From Mycobacterium sp. (GTDB taxonomy: Bacteria > Actinomycetota > Actinomycetes > Mycobacteriales > Mycobacteriaceae): a stretch of 64,000 bases of DNA. The notes below the pieces were generated by a model. It was not told the DNA's origin and did no database searches. It saw only the letters and a program-made list of their open reading frames with translations. The position numbers and the translations under genes are program-made. Location of the stretch: assembly GCF_029961025.1 (NCBI RefSeq), contig NZ_JASBVP010000002.1, positions 372,001 to 436,000 of the forward strand, read 5' to 3'. Below, piece after piece: positions 22,118-32,117 of the stretch (positions within the stretch are counted from its first letter, which is position 1; each line of letters begins with the position of its first letter).

Positions 22118-22588
22118 TCACCCGGTGACTCCGCTGTCGGGCACGCAGATCTTCCATCCGTCCGCGCGCACCAGCGGCAGGTGCACCGTTCTGGAGCCCA
22201 GCACCTCGTTCTGGCCATCGATGGTCGCGGTCGCAGTGTCACCCTGGATCGTCACCGCGGTGACGTTCGCTCGGGACAGTCCCTGATCGGCACGGGTTTT
22301 CTTAACCATGTCGAGGACCGGTCCGGCGAATTTCTCCCTCATCGAGGGGCACATCAGTTGCAGGTAGGCGTCCCAGTTCCGGGTGTTATAGGCGTCTTGG
22401 AAGGCCACCACGGTCTCGCGCACCTGGTCCTCGTCGGATCGGGAAGGTGCCGGTGCGAGGTTGGCTGGTGTCGATCCGGTCCTCGCCACAGGCGAAGACG
22501 GCGTTTGCTGCCTGATCGGTGTTCCAGCCGTTGTGCAGGCGACCACCAAGGCCGCGATGGCGAGCAGGCCGCCAGCGCCGGCCAACAT
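22118..22588 (-). CDS. putative lipoprotein with NTF2-like (DUF4878-type) domain
   Basis: About 156 residues. A hydrophobic N terminus ends in a lipobox (ALVVAC, Cys at residue 18), followed by a Thr/Pro/Ser linker. A C-terminal NTF2-like domain then begins with RETVVAFQDAYNTRNWDAYLQLMCP, and later has GDTATATIDGQ and DGWKICVP. It is predicted to be anchored to the outer face of the membrane. The start is uncertain: ATG 22588 lies about 20 bases from an AGGAGG and yields a signal peptide lacking a basic residue. It is on the same strand as the neighbouring kinase gene and 89 bp downstream of it, so the two may be co-transcribed. Confidence 0.7.
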   Translation of the reverse strand: MLAGAGGLLAIAALVVACTTAGTPIRQQTPSSPVARTGSTPANLAPAPSRSDEDQVRETVVAFQDAYNTRNWDAYLQLMCPSMREKFAGPVLDMVKKTRADQGLSRANVTAVTIQGDTATATIDGQNEVLGSRTVHLPLVRADGWKICVPDSGVTG

Positions 22589-22677
22589 TCGCGTGAACAG
22601 GATCGCCTAACCTCCTGGCACTACCGAGCGGGCAGCTCGGCGCAGTCAGCGTAGCAATTACGTCGCGGTTTGGGTAT

Positions 22678-24483
22678 TCACTGTCGGGGCACCTTGTCGG
22701 CCGTTGCGTTGACAAGTGCCGAGACGTCGTTGCCGCCGCGCAGTCGGCATTGCCGGATATCGATCACCACGTTGCCGGCCACCATCATGCCCCGCTGGCA
22801 CGACCCGTCTCCACCGCGCAGCGTGGCATCGAGGGTGACAACCCCGGCGGTCGTGCCGGGATGGCCGAACTCCCACGCCTGGGCGGGCTGTCCTGGGGAC
22901 GTCACCGTGACTGTCCTGCCCGCGCACGCGTCCCACTGGCGGTGTTGATCCTGCAGAAACACTCCCGCGTCGTCTTGTGACGACAACCGGGGATTCCGCG
23001 AGGTGAAGGTAACCACGGCCTGGATGACACCGCCCTGCCAGATTTTCTTGTTCAGGGCGCGCAGTACCTGTGCCGCCGCGCTTGTTGAGCCGCCGCCCGC
23101 GTACTGGGGCTGCCGGGCGTACACCTGCTGCTGGGCGGGTACCCACGCTCCTAGGCATTCCGGAACGTCGATGCCCACCGGATCGTCGAACAAATCGTGA
23201 CGATCCTCCTCGAGCACTAATGGCTCTCCCCCGGTTTCGGCCGCGATCTGAGAGGCCGTCAGCAGGATCGACCGGAGCGCCGCGGCCGGTACAGCGGTGG
23301 CCGCAGGCGCCGGTGTGGAGGCCGAATTCGGCGGCAGCCCGGTGCCGGTTACCGGCGGGGCGGCGGTGGGCGGCACGGGTTCGCCGTGCGGCCAGGCCAG
23401 CACCGTCACTATGCCGGCCACCAGCACCACTACCGCGGCCAGTGCCGCGATGATCGAGGCTCGCCGGTGCCGCGGTGGCGGCGGCCATCCCGCAGGTGGG
23501 GCACCGAGTCGCGCTCGCTGACCCGGCAGGGCCGAGGCGGTCCGCGGGCCGCTTTGCTGCCACCATGGCGACGCGCTGTCGGGGCGCGAATAAGAGCTGA
23601 CGTCACGGCTGGACACCGGCTGCCGCAACACGGTTGCCGGCGATGTCCCGTCACGAAGCGCGATGCCGGCGGCTTCGGCGAGAGCGCCCGCGGAAGCAAA
23701 TCGCGCGGCGGGGTCTTTGGCCATCGCGATCGCGATCACCTGATCCAGTGCAGCCGGCAACGATGGCACCGAGTCGGTGACCCGTGGCGGGGGCTGCTGC
23801 AGATGCGCCATCATCACCGCCGCCATGCCGTTGGCGCCTGAAAACGGGGTTTTCCCGGTCAATAGCCGAAATAGGGCACAGCCCAGTGAATAAAGGTCGG
23901 ATCGGCCGTCGAATGGCAGGCTGGCAAGGACCTCTGGGGCAGCATACGCAACCGTCGCCATCACAGAACCGGTGACCGTCAGACCGACGTCATCGAGTGC
24001 GCGCGCAATCCCAAAGTCACCCAACAAGACTCGTTCATCGGGACCGGCTGGCCCCGAAAGCAGAAAATTCGCCGGCTTGACATCACGATGGACCACATTG
24101 TGCGCGTGTGCGTAATCGAGCGCCTTGGCAACCTCGGCGACGATATGTACCGCACGTTGCGGGGTCATTCGCCCGGCGCGCAGGGCGTCGTCGGCGTTGG
24201 TGCCATCGACAAACTGCATGGCGATCCATAGCTCGCCGCGTTCGGTCTGACCCCGGTTATAGACCGAAACGATGTTGGGGTGGTCCAGCGCCGCGGCCAC
24301 ATCGGCCTCGCGGATAAAACGGGCACGAAAGTCGAGATCGTGGGAGAACTCGGCCGACAGCACTTTTAACGCGTCACGGCGCGGCAGCGTCGGGTTGACC
24401 GCAAGGTAGACCGTACCCATTCCGCCGGTGCCCAGCACCCGTTCGATGCGGTAGCCGGCAACCACCGATCCAGCGCTCAGCAA
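22678..24483 (-). CDS. PknH-like receptor Ser/Thr protein kinase
   Basis: 601 residues. The N-terminal Hanks-type kinase domain has [11 protein letters not shown] (glycine loop), RRDALKVL (catalytic Lys), [11 protein letters not shown] (catalytic loop), LLGDFGIAR (DFG) and an APE-like YAAPEV. After a proline-rich juxtamembrane linker comes one membrane helix ([24 protein letters not shown], about residue 340). The extracellular part carries several Cys residues and resembles the PknH sensor domain ([26 protein letters not shown]). The start is a TTG at 24483. It lies immediately downstream of eccA2 on the same strand and may be part of the ESX-2 operon. It is a paralogue of the PknH/PknJ group; which one cannot be told from sequence alone. 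Confidence 0.88.
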   Translation of the reverse strand: MLSAGSVVAGYRIERVLGTGGMGTVYLAVNPTLPRRDALKVLSAEFSHDLDFRARFIREADVAAALDHPNIVSVYNRGQTERGELWIAMQFVDGTNADDALRAGRMTPQRAVHIVAEVAKALDYAHAHNVVHRDVKPANFLLSGPAGPDERVLLGDFGIARALDDVGLTVTGSVMATVAYAAPEVLASLPFDGRSDLYSLGCALFRLLTGKTPFSGANGMAAVMMAHLQQPPPRVTDSVPSLPAALDQVIAIAMAKDPAARFASAGALAEAAGIALRDGTSPATVLRQPVSSRDVSSYSRPDSASPWWQQSGPRTASALPGQRARLGAPPAGWPPPPRHRRASIIAALAAVVVLVAGIVTVLAWPHGEPVPPTAAPPVTGTGLPPNSASTPAPAATAVPAAALRSILLTASQIAAETGGEPLVLEEDRHDLFDDPVGIDVPECLGAWVPAQQQVYARQPQYAGGGSTSAAAQVLRALNKKIWQGGVIQAVVTFTSRNPRLSSQDDAGVFLQDQHRQWDACAGRTVTVTSPGQPAQAWEFGHPGTTAGVVTLDATLRGGDGSCQRGMMVAGNVVIDIRQCRLRGGNDVSALVNATADKVPRQ

Positions 24484-24531
24484 GGGCCTGGCTCACCCCC
24501 TGCGCAGCACGGCCAAAACCCTGACCCGTCG

Positions 24532-26385
24532 TCAAAGAACCATCGGCACATGCTTTTCCGCACACGCGTCGACAACTGCGTCGATAACGTCCTGCGCGCG
24601 GACGGTCTGCAGATCGTCCACCGTCACCGAGCCCTGGTTGGTGCGGTGCTGGGCGGCCACCCTGGAATCCCGAAGCCGCTCAGCACGCTCAACTACATTG
24701 CGGGCAAAGCGCCCGTTCTGCATGATGTCGATCCCATGTCGCCCATCGGGAGCCGTATAGGCTCGCAACATCGTGCACGCAACATTCAGCGCCTCGCGGG
24801 CGGCTGGCTCGATCACGGTCGCGCGCGGCTCGCCGTAGCGGACCGCGATCTCCACCAGCTCGTCGGGAGTATAGGATTCAAACCGCAGCTTGCGGTTGAA
24901 TCGGCCCGCTAAACCTGGGTTGACAGTGAGGAATTCGTCGACTTCCCTCTCGTATCCTGCGCCGATGAAACAGAAGTCGAACCGATGCACCTCGAGGGCG
25001 ATCATGAGTTGGTTGACCGCCTCCATGCCGATCATGTCCGGCCGGCCGTCTTGGTGGCGTTCCACCAGCGAATAGAACTCATCCATGAAGAGGATGCGGC
25101 CCAGCGAACGATTGATCAACTCATTGGTTTTCGGGCCTGATGCGCCGATGTGCTCACCACAGAAGTCGGACCTCTTCACCTCGATGATCTCCGGGTGGCG
25201 GACAATTCCCAATCCGGCGAAGATCTTTCCCAGTGCCTCCGCCGTGGTTGTCTTACCGGTGCCGGGCGGTCCCACGAGCAGCATGTGGTTCGTTTGGTTG
25301 GTCACCGGCAGCCCGGCCGCCAACCGCAATGCCCGCACCTCGATCTGGTCTTCGAGTTCGGCGACGGCCCGTTTGACTTCAGTTAATCCCACCTGGTTAT
25401 TGAGAAGCGCACGTCCCTCTGCGAGAAGCTCTTTGCGCCGCTCTTTGTTTTCTTCCTCCCGGCGCTGGTCTTCGGAGCGTTCCGTGGTGACGTCCCATTT
25501 GTTGGTGCGGCTGTTAATGGTTTCCTCGTCGGTGACCACCAACTGCAGCGTGGGGTCGCTGAGGGCCTGCTTGGCCGGTTCGATCAGCGCGCCGTTGATC
25601 GTTGCTTTCGACAACCAGATCTGCGCCTTGTCCTCCTCGCCGAGCTGGCGGTGCGCCATTCCCCGGATGTAGGCCAGGTCGGCGGCGATCAATGGAAACT
25701 CGCTGGGGTCGATCGCGGTGACCGCGATGTCGGTCAGCTGGTGCCGACGCGATTCGGCCGGCCCGGTGTGCCCTATCCGTAGTTCGACCCGATCCGCCCA
25801 GTCAAGGGCGACACGGGCCTGCCCGAGGTGCGCCGCGGCGTGGGCGGCCAGGGCATTGGTGCCGGCTGTCACCGCTGCCATGATGATGGCTTGCGGCGGC
25901 AGGCTCGTCGCGGCAATCGAGATCACGTCCGGCCAGCGCTGTGTAGCAAACATCAGGTATGCCCGAATGTACTGCTGCCACTGGTGATTCTCCCAGCTGT
26001 CGAGCAGCGACGGGTCGTTGAGCAGCGCTTCGGCTTTCTCGTACTGACGCTCATCGACGAGGGCGCTTGCCAGCGCCAGGCCGGCGTGCGAGGCCTCGGT
26101 CACCGAGATAGACAGATAGGGACCCGCTTTAATAGCCGCCGACAGGTGTGTGCCGAGCCGGTTGGTCTCGCGATGCAGGCGGGCGCCGTAGGCGTAGAGC
26201 TGCTGTAGCGTCGACAGGGCGTCATCACCGGCGGCGATCCGGCCCAGCCAGGCGTCGGCCATCGACGGGTCGATCTCCGTCGCCTCCCGAAACAACCCCT
26301 GCGCGGCGGTGGTGTCCGAAAAGAGCAACCCCATCGCCTGATCGAAACGCTTACGTGCGGCGACCGTCGTCGTGCTGCTGGTCAT
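24532..26385 (-). CDS. eccA2: ESX-2 AAA ATPase EccA2
   Basis: 617 residues. The N-terminal half is TPR-like helical repeats (ATEIDPSMADAWLGRIAAGDD). The C-terminal half is a CbxX/CfqX-type AAA+ ATPase with Walker A LLVGPPGTGKTTTAEAL, Walker B RILFMDEFYSL, and the sensor/arginine-finger segment PGLAGRFNRKLRF. EccA proteins are cytosolic and disassemble EspG chaperones from PE/PPE substrates. It is the last core gene of the ESX-2 operon, three bases after eccE2, as in Mtb (Rv3884c). Confidence 0.95.
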   Translation of the reverse strand: MTSSTTTVAARKRFDQAMGLLFSDTTAAQGLFREATEIDPSMADAWLGRIAAGDDALSTLQQLYAYGARLHRETNRLGTHLSAAIKAGPYLSISVTEASHAGLALASALVDERQYEKAEALLNDPSLLDSWENHQWQQYIRAYLMFATQRWPDVISIAATSLPPQAIIMAAVTAGTNALAAHAAAHLGQARVALDWADRVELRIGHTGPAESRRHQLTDIAVTAIDPSEFPLIAADLAYIRGMAHRQLGEEDKAQIWLSKATINGALIEPAKQALSDPTLQLVVTDEETINSRTNKWDVTTERSEDQRREEENKERRKELLAEGRALLNNQVGLTEVKRAVAELEDQIEVRALRLAAGLPVTNQTNHMLLVGPPGTGKTTTAEALGKIFAGLGIVRHPEIIEVKRSDFCGEHIGASGPKTNELINRSLGRILFMDEFYSLVERHQDGRPDMIGMEAVNQLMIALEVHRFDFCFIGAGYEREVDEFLTVNPGLAGRFNRKLRFESYTPDELVEIAVRYGEPRATVIEPAAREALNVACTMLRAYTAPDGRHGIDIMQNGRFARNVVERAERLRDSRVAAQHRTNQGSVTVDDLQTVRAQDVIDAVVDACAEKHVPMVL

Positions 26386-26388
26386 CGT

Positions 26389-27924
26389 CTAGTCCACCGA
26401 TTCGAGTTCAGAGCTTCGCAGTGTCGTGGGCTCCGCGGAGACGTAGCGGTTCTCGGCGCGGAACAACTCGACCTCCACGGTGTGCACGTGCCCCGAGGCG
26501 GTCATCACCTCCACGGTCGCCGGTCCGGTCTGGGTGATCAACACGTCGACCGAGCCCCGGTAAGGCTCTCCCGGTTTGCCGACGGAGATCAGCGTGTTCG
26601 GGCGTGGCGCAGGAACGATGGTGCCGTCCACGACGCTGACCGTGGTGCCGGACGCGGGCCGTACCCGGTTGTTCACCACGACGTCCGGCATGCGAACACT
26701 GGCCCAACGCTGCAGATCCCGGGTATGCACCGTGATCCGCTCGCCGGCTCCCGCCAGGCGAACCACTATTCGCTTGGCCAGGGCATCCTCCGCAGCGATG
26801 TGCACCCGACTGAATTCGCCGGGATCGTCAAGGGGCAGCATCAGCCGGTTACCGGTACCCACCCGGCCGAGCAGCACACCCGACGGCCCGACGGGCAGGA
26901 CCAGCGACCGTGGCAGGACGCCGCGACGAACACCCCGCAGTGCCGGCATCGGACCGCACAGGTTGGCGGCGATGCCTTGGGCCTGTTCCCCCGGCAGTGT
27001 TCGCAACATCACGCTGGGCGGTGCCGTCGGCGGCTGCGCACTGCGCACCGTCACCGTGGCCATAGCGGTGTCGTCGCCGAACAACGTGACGTTCTGGATG
27101 ATTCCGTCGACGCGCAGCGACCAGGCGAGAGCCAGGTTCTCGGTGCTGATGTCGGTCGGGCGATAGGCGTAGGTGGTCAACCATCCGCCATCACCGCGGG
27201 CGGTGCGCCAACGCTGGTGCTGAGAGCTCAGCGCGGTCTTTCCCAGTCGGCGCTCTAGCTCGACGACGTCGGTGGCCGTCGCGACCTTCGCCCGAATGCC
27301 TTGTTGGCGCATCGCGGCGCTGATCCGTTGGCCGGCCGCAAGCGTCGCGGTTCCGATCGAGGCCCGCCATTGCAGCGCCTCGGCGTTGGGGACGGCGGCA
27401 ATCCGTGCGATCAGCCAGGTTTCCCGCTGCCCGGCATAGGGCGGGGTGCCGATCAACGTGTCATACACCCGCGGATAATCGCCGGTGCTGCGCCGGCGGG
27501 CGCCGGCGCTGACCACGCTCAGCGAATCGATGGTCAAACCCAGGCTTTGATGCAGCAGGGGTAGCAGATCCGCGATGTCGACGGTGTTTTCGGTGTACGT
27601 TGCGGTCGACCCGGTGAATAGGGTTGGGGTGTGCGCCTTGCCGAGTAGCTGCACGGCGACCGCGGCGACACCGTCCTGGTAGCGGATCCCGCCCCCGGAC
27701 CGATCGTTGGCCACCGTGATGGGACCACGCCACACGGTAGGCCGGCCACGGCGGCGCCACAAGATCAGCCAGTACCACAGCGGGTGTCCCCGCCAGCGGA
27801 TCACGCCACCGGCCACGCCGAGGACCAGGCCCGCTGCGGCCCCGGGATAGCCGCCGACGATCCATCCGGCCAGGCCGGCGGTCAGCACGCCGACGATCAC
27901 CGCGAGCTTCGTCGTGGCGCTCAT
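26389..27924 (-). CDS. eccE2: ESX-2 membrane component EccE2
   Basis: 511 residues from ATG 27924, chosen because it overlaps the mycP2 stop in ATGA. Two membrane helices lie near the N terminus (LAVIVGVLTAGLAGWIVGG and AAGLVLGVAGGVIRW), and a large soluble domain follows. EccE forms the periphery of the secretion complex in the inner membrane. Mtb EccE2 (Rv3885c) is 537 residues. Identification rests on position between mycP and eccA, length and topology. Confidence 0.92.
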   Translation of the reverse strand: MSATTKLAVIVGVLTAGLAGWIVGGYPGAAAGLVLGVAGGVIRWRGHPLWYWLILWRRRGRPTVWRGPITVANDRSGGGIRYQDGVAAVAVQLLGKAHTPTLFTGSTATYTENTVDIADLLPLLHQSLGLTIDSLSVVSAGARRRSTGDYPRVYDTLIGTPPYAGQRETWLIARIAAVPNAEALQWRASIGTATLAAGQRISAAMRQQGIRAKVATATDVVELERRLGKTALSSQHQRWRTARGDGGWLTTYAYRPTDISTENLALAWSLRVDGIIQNVTLFGDDTAMATVTVRSAQPPTAPPSVMLRTLPGEQAQGIAANLCGPMPALRGVRRGVLPRSLVLPVGPSGVLLGRVGTGNRLMLPLDDPGEFSRVHIAAEDALAKRIVVRLAGAGERITVHTRDLQRWASVRMPDVVVNNRVRPASGTTVSVVDGTIVPAPRPNTLISVGKPGEPYRGSVDVLITQTGPATVEVMTASGHVHTVEVELFRAENRYVSAEPTTLRSSELESVD

Positions 27925-29576
27925 CGCGCCTGCCGCGCGCGCGCGATAAGCCACCCGATCATCACCGCCGCCACAACCATGCCCGTGAACACCAGAGCCA
28001 CGTCGCGGGCGCGGTGATCCGGTGGTGGCGGTGGTGGCGCGGGCCTGACCACCCGACTCTGGGCACCGGGCGCAAGCCGGTCTCCGGGAGGCACGTTAAA
28101 GGTCAACGCGGCCACCGGGTCCACCACCCCGTAGCCCACCTGGTTGTCGACCCCCCGCGGCGGATTGTGCGCCGTCTGCAGTATCCGGTTGATCACCTGA
28201 TGAGCCGACAGCTGGGGATATTTCGCCCGCACCAGCGCGGCCACTCCGCTCACATAAGCCGCTGCGAAGCTGGTGCCCCAAAACGGCATGTTTTTCTCGC
28301 CCGGACGCAGCGGCGGGTAAGCGTTGACCGGTCCGCCCGTCTGCGGAGACAACCCCATGATCCCGACCCCGGGTGCCGCGGCCGCCACCCACGGCCCGGC
28401 GAGACTCTTGCTGATCGGAGCGCCACTGTCATCCACCGCACCCACCGACAGCACATAATCGGAGAACCAGGACGGTGACGACACCGTTTTGACCTGATGC
28501 CAGTCCCGCGGATCAGACGGATCCAGCGGATCGAAGATCGGGTTCTGGGCACATTCGTCTTCCCCTTCGTTACCGGCCGCCGCGACGATCACCGCATCCT
28601 TCACGGTTGCCGCGTACCATACGGCGGCACCGATCGCCCCCTGATCGAGCGGGTCAGCCGCCGGCACGCATGAGGTCACACTGACGTTGATCACCTTGGC
28701 GCCCATGTTGGCCGCGTGCACGATGGCGCTGGCCAGGGTGGCAACCGTGCCGGCCTTCTTACGGGCCTCCACGTCACCGCCCCCGGGGTTGACCGGCTCG
28801 TAGGCGCGTGAGGATTGCCGGATCGAGATGATCGTCGCGTGCGGCGCCACCCCGACCACCCCGTCGGGTGCGCCCGGTGGCGGTGGCGGTACCTCGGGGT
28901 CGTCGGCTTGGTCCGGTGCGGGGTCCCCCGGTGCGTTCGACGGCTCGTCGGACGGCGGCGGTGGCGGTGGTGGGACCGGTTTGACTTCGGTGACGGTTAC
29001 CGGCGACGGAGGCGGCGGTGGAGCCGGCGGCGGAGGAGGCGCGCCCGGAGGGGGCGGTGCCGAATCGGTGGCCGGTGGGCCGGCCGGCGGCCCGAACGCC
29101 GGAACCGGCGGCATCGGGGCGGGCACGGGGGTGCCCTGGGGCGCTGCACCGACGACCGAGGCCACGATGGTGCCATGCGCGTCACAGTCCATCAGCCCGT
29201 CGCCGCCCATGATGTAGTCGCCGCCGGGCACCACGGGCAGCCGCTGACTGGGGTTGACGCCGGTGTCGATGATTGCCACCGGCACTCCGTTACCCGTCGA
29301 ATACTGCCAGGCCTTGGCGATGTTGAGCAGCGTGAATCCCGGAGCGGTGACACCCACGTTCGGATCGGCGACGGTGATCGTCCGGGCGCAGACGTTGCTC
29401 TGGCGCATCGGCTGATCCGGGCCCGGTTTGCCATCCGCGGGCACCCGGCCCGGATCGATAGTAGGCGGTGGAATCGCTTGCGCCGCAGGTAGGCTGGCCG
29501 GTGCGCTAACGAGCACGGCCGCCAGCGCCGTTGACGTGATCCGTCGCGTCCAGGGCATCGAGGCTCTCCGGCTCAT
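27921..29576 (-). CDS. mycP2: mycosin, subtilisin-like protease MycP2
   Basis: 551 residues (Mtb MycP2, 550). A signal peptide (TALAAVLVSAPASLPAAQA) precedes a subtilisin domain with the triad in VAIIDTGVN (Asp), DAHGTIVAS (His) and GTSFAAAYVSG (Ser). A C-terminal membrane helix ends the protein (VALVFTGMVVAAVMIGWLIARA). A long Pro/Gly-rich insertion of about 130 residues lies between His and Ser. Mycosins stabilise the ESX membrane complex and cleave certain substrates in the periplasm. ATG 29576 was chosen because it gives the signal peptide and overlaps the eccD2 stop. Confidence 0.95.
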   Translation of the reverse strand: MSRRASMPWTRRITSTALAAVLVSAPASLPAAQAIPPPTIDPGRVPADGKPGPDQPMRQSNVCARTITVADPNVGVTAPGFTLLNIAKAWQYSTGNGVPVAIIDTGVNPSQRLPVVPGGDYIMGGDGLMDCDAHGTIVASVVGAAPQGTPVPAPMPPVPAFGPPAGPPATDSAPPPPGAPPPPPAPPPPPSPVTVTEVKPVPPPPPPPSDEPSNAPGDPAPDQADDPEVPPPPPGAPDGVVGVAPHATIISIRQSSRAYEPVNPGGGDVEARKKAGTVATLASAIVHAANMGAKVINVSVTSCVPAADPLDQGAIGAAVWYAATVKDAVIVAAAGNEGEDECAQNPIFDPLDPSDPRDWHQVKTVSSPSWFSDYVLSVGAVDDSGAPISKSLAGPWVAAAAPGVGIMGLSPQTGGPVNAYPPLRPGEKNMPFWGTSFAAAYVSGVAALVRAKYPQLSAHQVINRILQTAHNPPRGVDNQVGYGVVDPVAALTFNVPPGDRLAPGAQSRVVRPAPPPPPPDHRARDVALVFTGMVVAAVMIGWLIARARQAR

Positions 29577-31054
29577 CGCATCCGCACCCAGGTGAATAGA
29601 CCACCGATCCACGCCGCGAGCGGCAGGGCCGCGATGATCGCCACGATCTCCAACCACTCCGCGATCATCCGCACCAGCGGCGTGAACCTCGTGATCGGTA
29701 CCAGCAGCGCGGCCGCCAGGCCGGCGCCCGCAAAACCGGTCAGCACAATCGCCGCCCACAGCACCGTTTCACCGGACCGCGCCGGCTCGTGCAGCGCGTA
29801 TTTGACAACGCCGACGCAGACCGCGGCCACCGCCCCGCAGACCAGCGCGATCGCCTGCCGCTTGTCGGCGAACGCGCGTCCGCGACTGATGAAGATCAGC
29901 GCGAAGAGCCCGGACAGCACCAGGGCCGCGATGCTCTTACCCCGGCCCGGCGTCAGCGTCGCCCATACCGCCGCGGGCAGCGTCAACCCCGCGCCCACGC
30001 AGATCCCCGTCAGCACATTGTTGGCGCGGATCGCAGCGGCAGCGATTTGCGCTCCGCGTGGGGTGGTATCCGGCGTTATCTCATCTTCGGTGCCCTCCTC
30101 CACCGGAGACACGGCGTCTGCCGGCAGACCGGCCTTGCGCTGAAACAGGTCCCGACCGGTGATCGATCCGAAGTACGGTGGCCGAATCCGCGCCGCCCAC
30201 AATGCGAGCGTTGGCGCCAAGGTCAGCATAAAGAGCAGGGCGACTAACGTGCACATGCCAAGCCACTGGGCGGGAATCGGCCGCCACATGCGGGCTGCGG
30301 CGACCGACCCGCCCAGCGCGCACAGTGTCGCCACCGCCGACGCCACGTTGACATGACGTCGGGTGGTCGCCGCTATCCCGTAGGTCAGCACCCCGACGGT
30401 TAAGGCGCCAATGAACAGGTGCGCCGATCCAAGGCGCCCCGGGGCGCTCGCGGCCATGGCGACCGCGAGCAATGGAACTGTCAGCCAAACGAATCCGTCA
30501 ATCATGTCGCTGCGGTTCGGCCACCACCGCCACACCACGCCGGCTGCACCGGCCGTCAGCAAACCGAGCACACCCGTGACGATGCCCGCAACCGACGAGT
30601 CGGTTTCGATCCGGTTGCGCACCGCGAGCCCCAGCACTACCGCTGATACCGCCGCCAAGATCGCCAGCGCGGTGTGCGCCGCGGTGTCGGCCGACACGGG
30701 TTCAAACAGTTTCTTGCCTACCCGGGCTAATCCGGTAGATAGTGATTCATATTGCGGCTCAAACGAATCGCCTTCCACAGCGGGAACCAGCACCAGGGTG
30801 GCGCCGTCCTCAACGCCGAGCTCATCGAGCGTTTTGGTGACATCCAACCGCACCCCGTTGGCCTTCTGCAATTCGTAGCCGATCCCCGCCTCCAGTCCGG
30901 CTAGGCCCCGGCGTTTGAGCTCTTCGTTGAGCAGTTCGACGACGTTGTCGATAAACATCTCCACCGGCACGGACGCGGGGTAGACCTGCGACACCAGGTG
31001 CTCTCCGCACACCACCGCGACCGCGCACCGCGCCGGAAATGCAACCTTCGGCAT
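29573..31054 (-). CDS. eccD2: ESX-2 integral membrane component EccD2
   Basis: 493 residues. The first 100 form a ubiquitin-like cytosolic domain (VSQVYPASVPVEMFIDNVVELL), followed by about 11 membrane helices. EccD dimers form the membrane vestibule of the secretion complex. The start ATG 31054 follows the stop of the upstream ATPase gene without a gap, and the end overlaps mycP2, so the three are translationally coupled. It corresponds to Rv3887c. Confidence 0.95.
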   Translation of the reverse strand: MPKVAFPARCAVAVVCGEHLVSQVYPASVPVEMFIDNVVELLNEELKRRGLAGLEAGIGYELQKANGVRLDVTKTLDELGVEDGATLVLVPAVEGDSFEPQYESLSTGLARVGKKLFEPVSADTAAHTALAILAAVSAVVLGLAVRNRIETDSSVAGIVTGVLGLLTAGAAGVVWRWWPNRSDMIDGFVWLTVPLLAVAMAASAPGRLGSAHLFIGALTVGVLTYGIAATTRRHVNVASAVATLCALGGSVAAARMWRPIPAQWLGMCTLVALLFMLTLAPTLALWAARIRPPYFGSITGRDLFQRKAGLPADAVSPVEEGTEDEITPDTTPRGAQIAAAAIRANNVLTGICVGAGLTLPAAVWATLTPGRGKSIAALVLSGLFALIFISRGRAFADKRQAIALVCGAVAAVCVGVVKYALHEPARSGETVLWAAIVLTGFAGAGLAAALLVPITRFTPLVRMIAEWLEIVAIIAALPLAAWIGGLFTWVRMR

Positions 31055-32083
31055 TTAACGGGGCCTATCGGCGTCCGGAATATACTTATCTGCCAATGCC
31101 GCAGTTATTTCAAACAACCGCAGCCGCGTCTTTTTTTTCAGTTCATGCTGCGTATCGATTATCCCACCTTTAGCAAGATGCGGATCGTATGGCATAAACT
31201 CGACGGTCGCTCCCGACTTTCCAAAACGTTCGGTGAGGTACGCTCGCGCATCCGGGTCATATCCGTTGCGACTATCATTCAGAATGACCATACTGCGCGA
31301 CACCAGTTCGTGATAGCCCATTGACCGCAGCAGGTCAATCGCGCGGGTCACCGGCAGTGAGGTGTCGGCGGTCAGTCCGGACACGAAAACCAGAGTGTCG
31401 CAGGCATCGAACACCGCCTTCATCACCGGATGCTCGAGGTCATCGGAGGTGTCCACCACGATGACGGTGTGGGTGCGGCGCAGCCGCGAGAGCACCCCGG
31501 TGAACATCGCGGGTACCAGTGGCCGGGGCTGATCGGACGCCCGGTTTCCGGCCAGCACATCCAATCCGACACTGTTTTGCCCCAAATGTTCGCGGATGTC
31601 GGCGTACCCCTGCACATCGGTATCGTTCAGCACGGCCGTGTAGTCGCCGGGCGGGTTTTCGTCGATCCGGCCGGCCAGCGTTCCGAAGCCGGGCGCGGCA
31701 TCGATGGCCACCACGTTCTCGGGCCGGCATTCCCGGAACACCGCGCCGATGCATGCGGTCATGGTGGTCTTGCCGACCCCGCCCTTGCCGGAGACCACCC
31801 CGATGACGTACTGCTTGCGGATGTGGCGCCGGATCCGCTCCTGTAATTCGCGGTAATGCCGTTCCGCCGGTGATTCACCCAAATTGATAGTGTGAAACGA
31901 CGCGCTGTATATGAACTTTCGCCATCCCGAGCCGGGCGGAATTTTGCGTGGCGCAACCATATCGGATATCCGCAGGGTTCCGGATACCGACTCTTGTTGC
32001 TGGCGCGCCGGAGGGGCGGGTTCTCTGCGCGGCTGTCTGGCCTGCTCCGTCGAATTTGACGGCGCGTGCCACGGATTTGTCAC
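31055..32083 (-). CDS. MinD/ParA-like ATPase of ESX-2 (Rv3888c homologue)
   Basis: 342 residues (Mtb Rv3888c, 341). A proline-rich N-terminal 50 residues precedes WRKFIYSASFHTINLGES, a conserved linker, and then the ATPase: GVVSGKGGVGKTTMTA (Walker A), NVVAIDAAPGFGTLA, and VIVVDTSDDLEHP. It belongs to the EspI family and is a paralogue of the gene at 20717-22030. The role in ESX-2 is not known; EspI in ESX-1 is an ATP-level-dependent regulator of secretion. Confidence 0.9.
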   Translation of the reverse strand: MTNPWHAPSNSTEQARQPRREPAPPARQQQESVSGTLRISDMVAPRKIPPGSGWRKFIYSASFHTINLGESPAERHYRELQERIRRHIRKQYVIGVVSGKGGVGKTTMTACIGAVFRECRPENVVAIDAAPGFGTLAGRIDENPPGDYTAVLNDTDVQGYADIREHLGQNSVGLDVLAGNRASDQPRPLVPAMFTGVLSRLRRTHTVIVVDTSDDLEHPVMKAVFDACDTLVFVSGLTADTSLPVTRAIDLLRSMGYHELVSRSMVILNDSRNGYDPDARAYLTERFGKSGATVEFMPYDPHLAKGGIIDTQHELKKKTRLRLFEITAALADKYIPDADRPR

Positions 32084-32117
32084 GATAACGATGCTAACAT
32101 GTGTGAGATCCCCTTAC

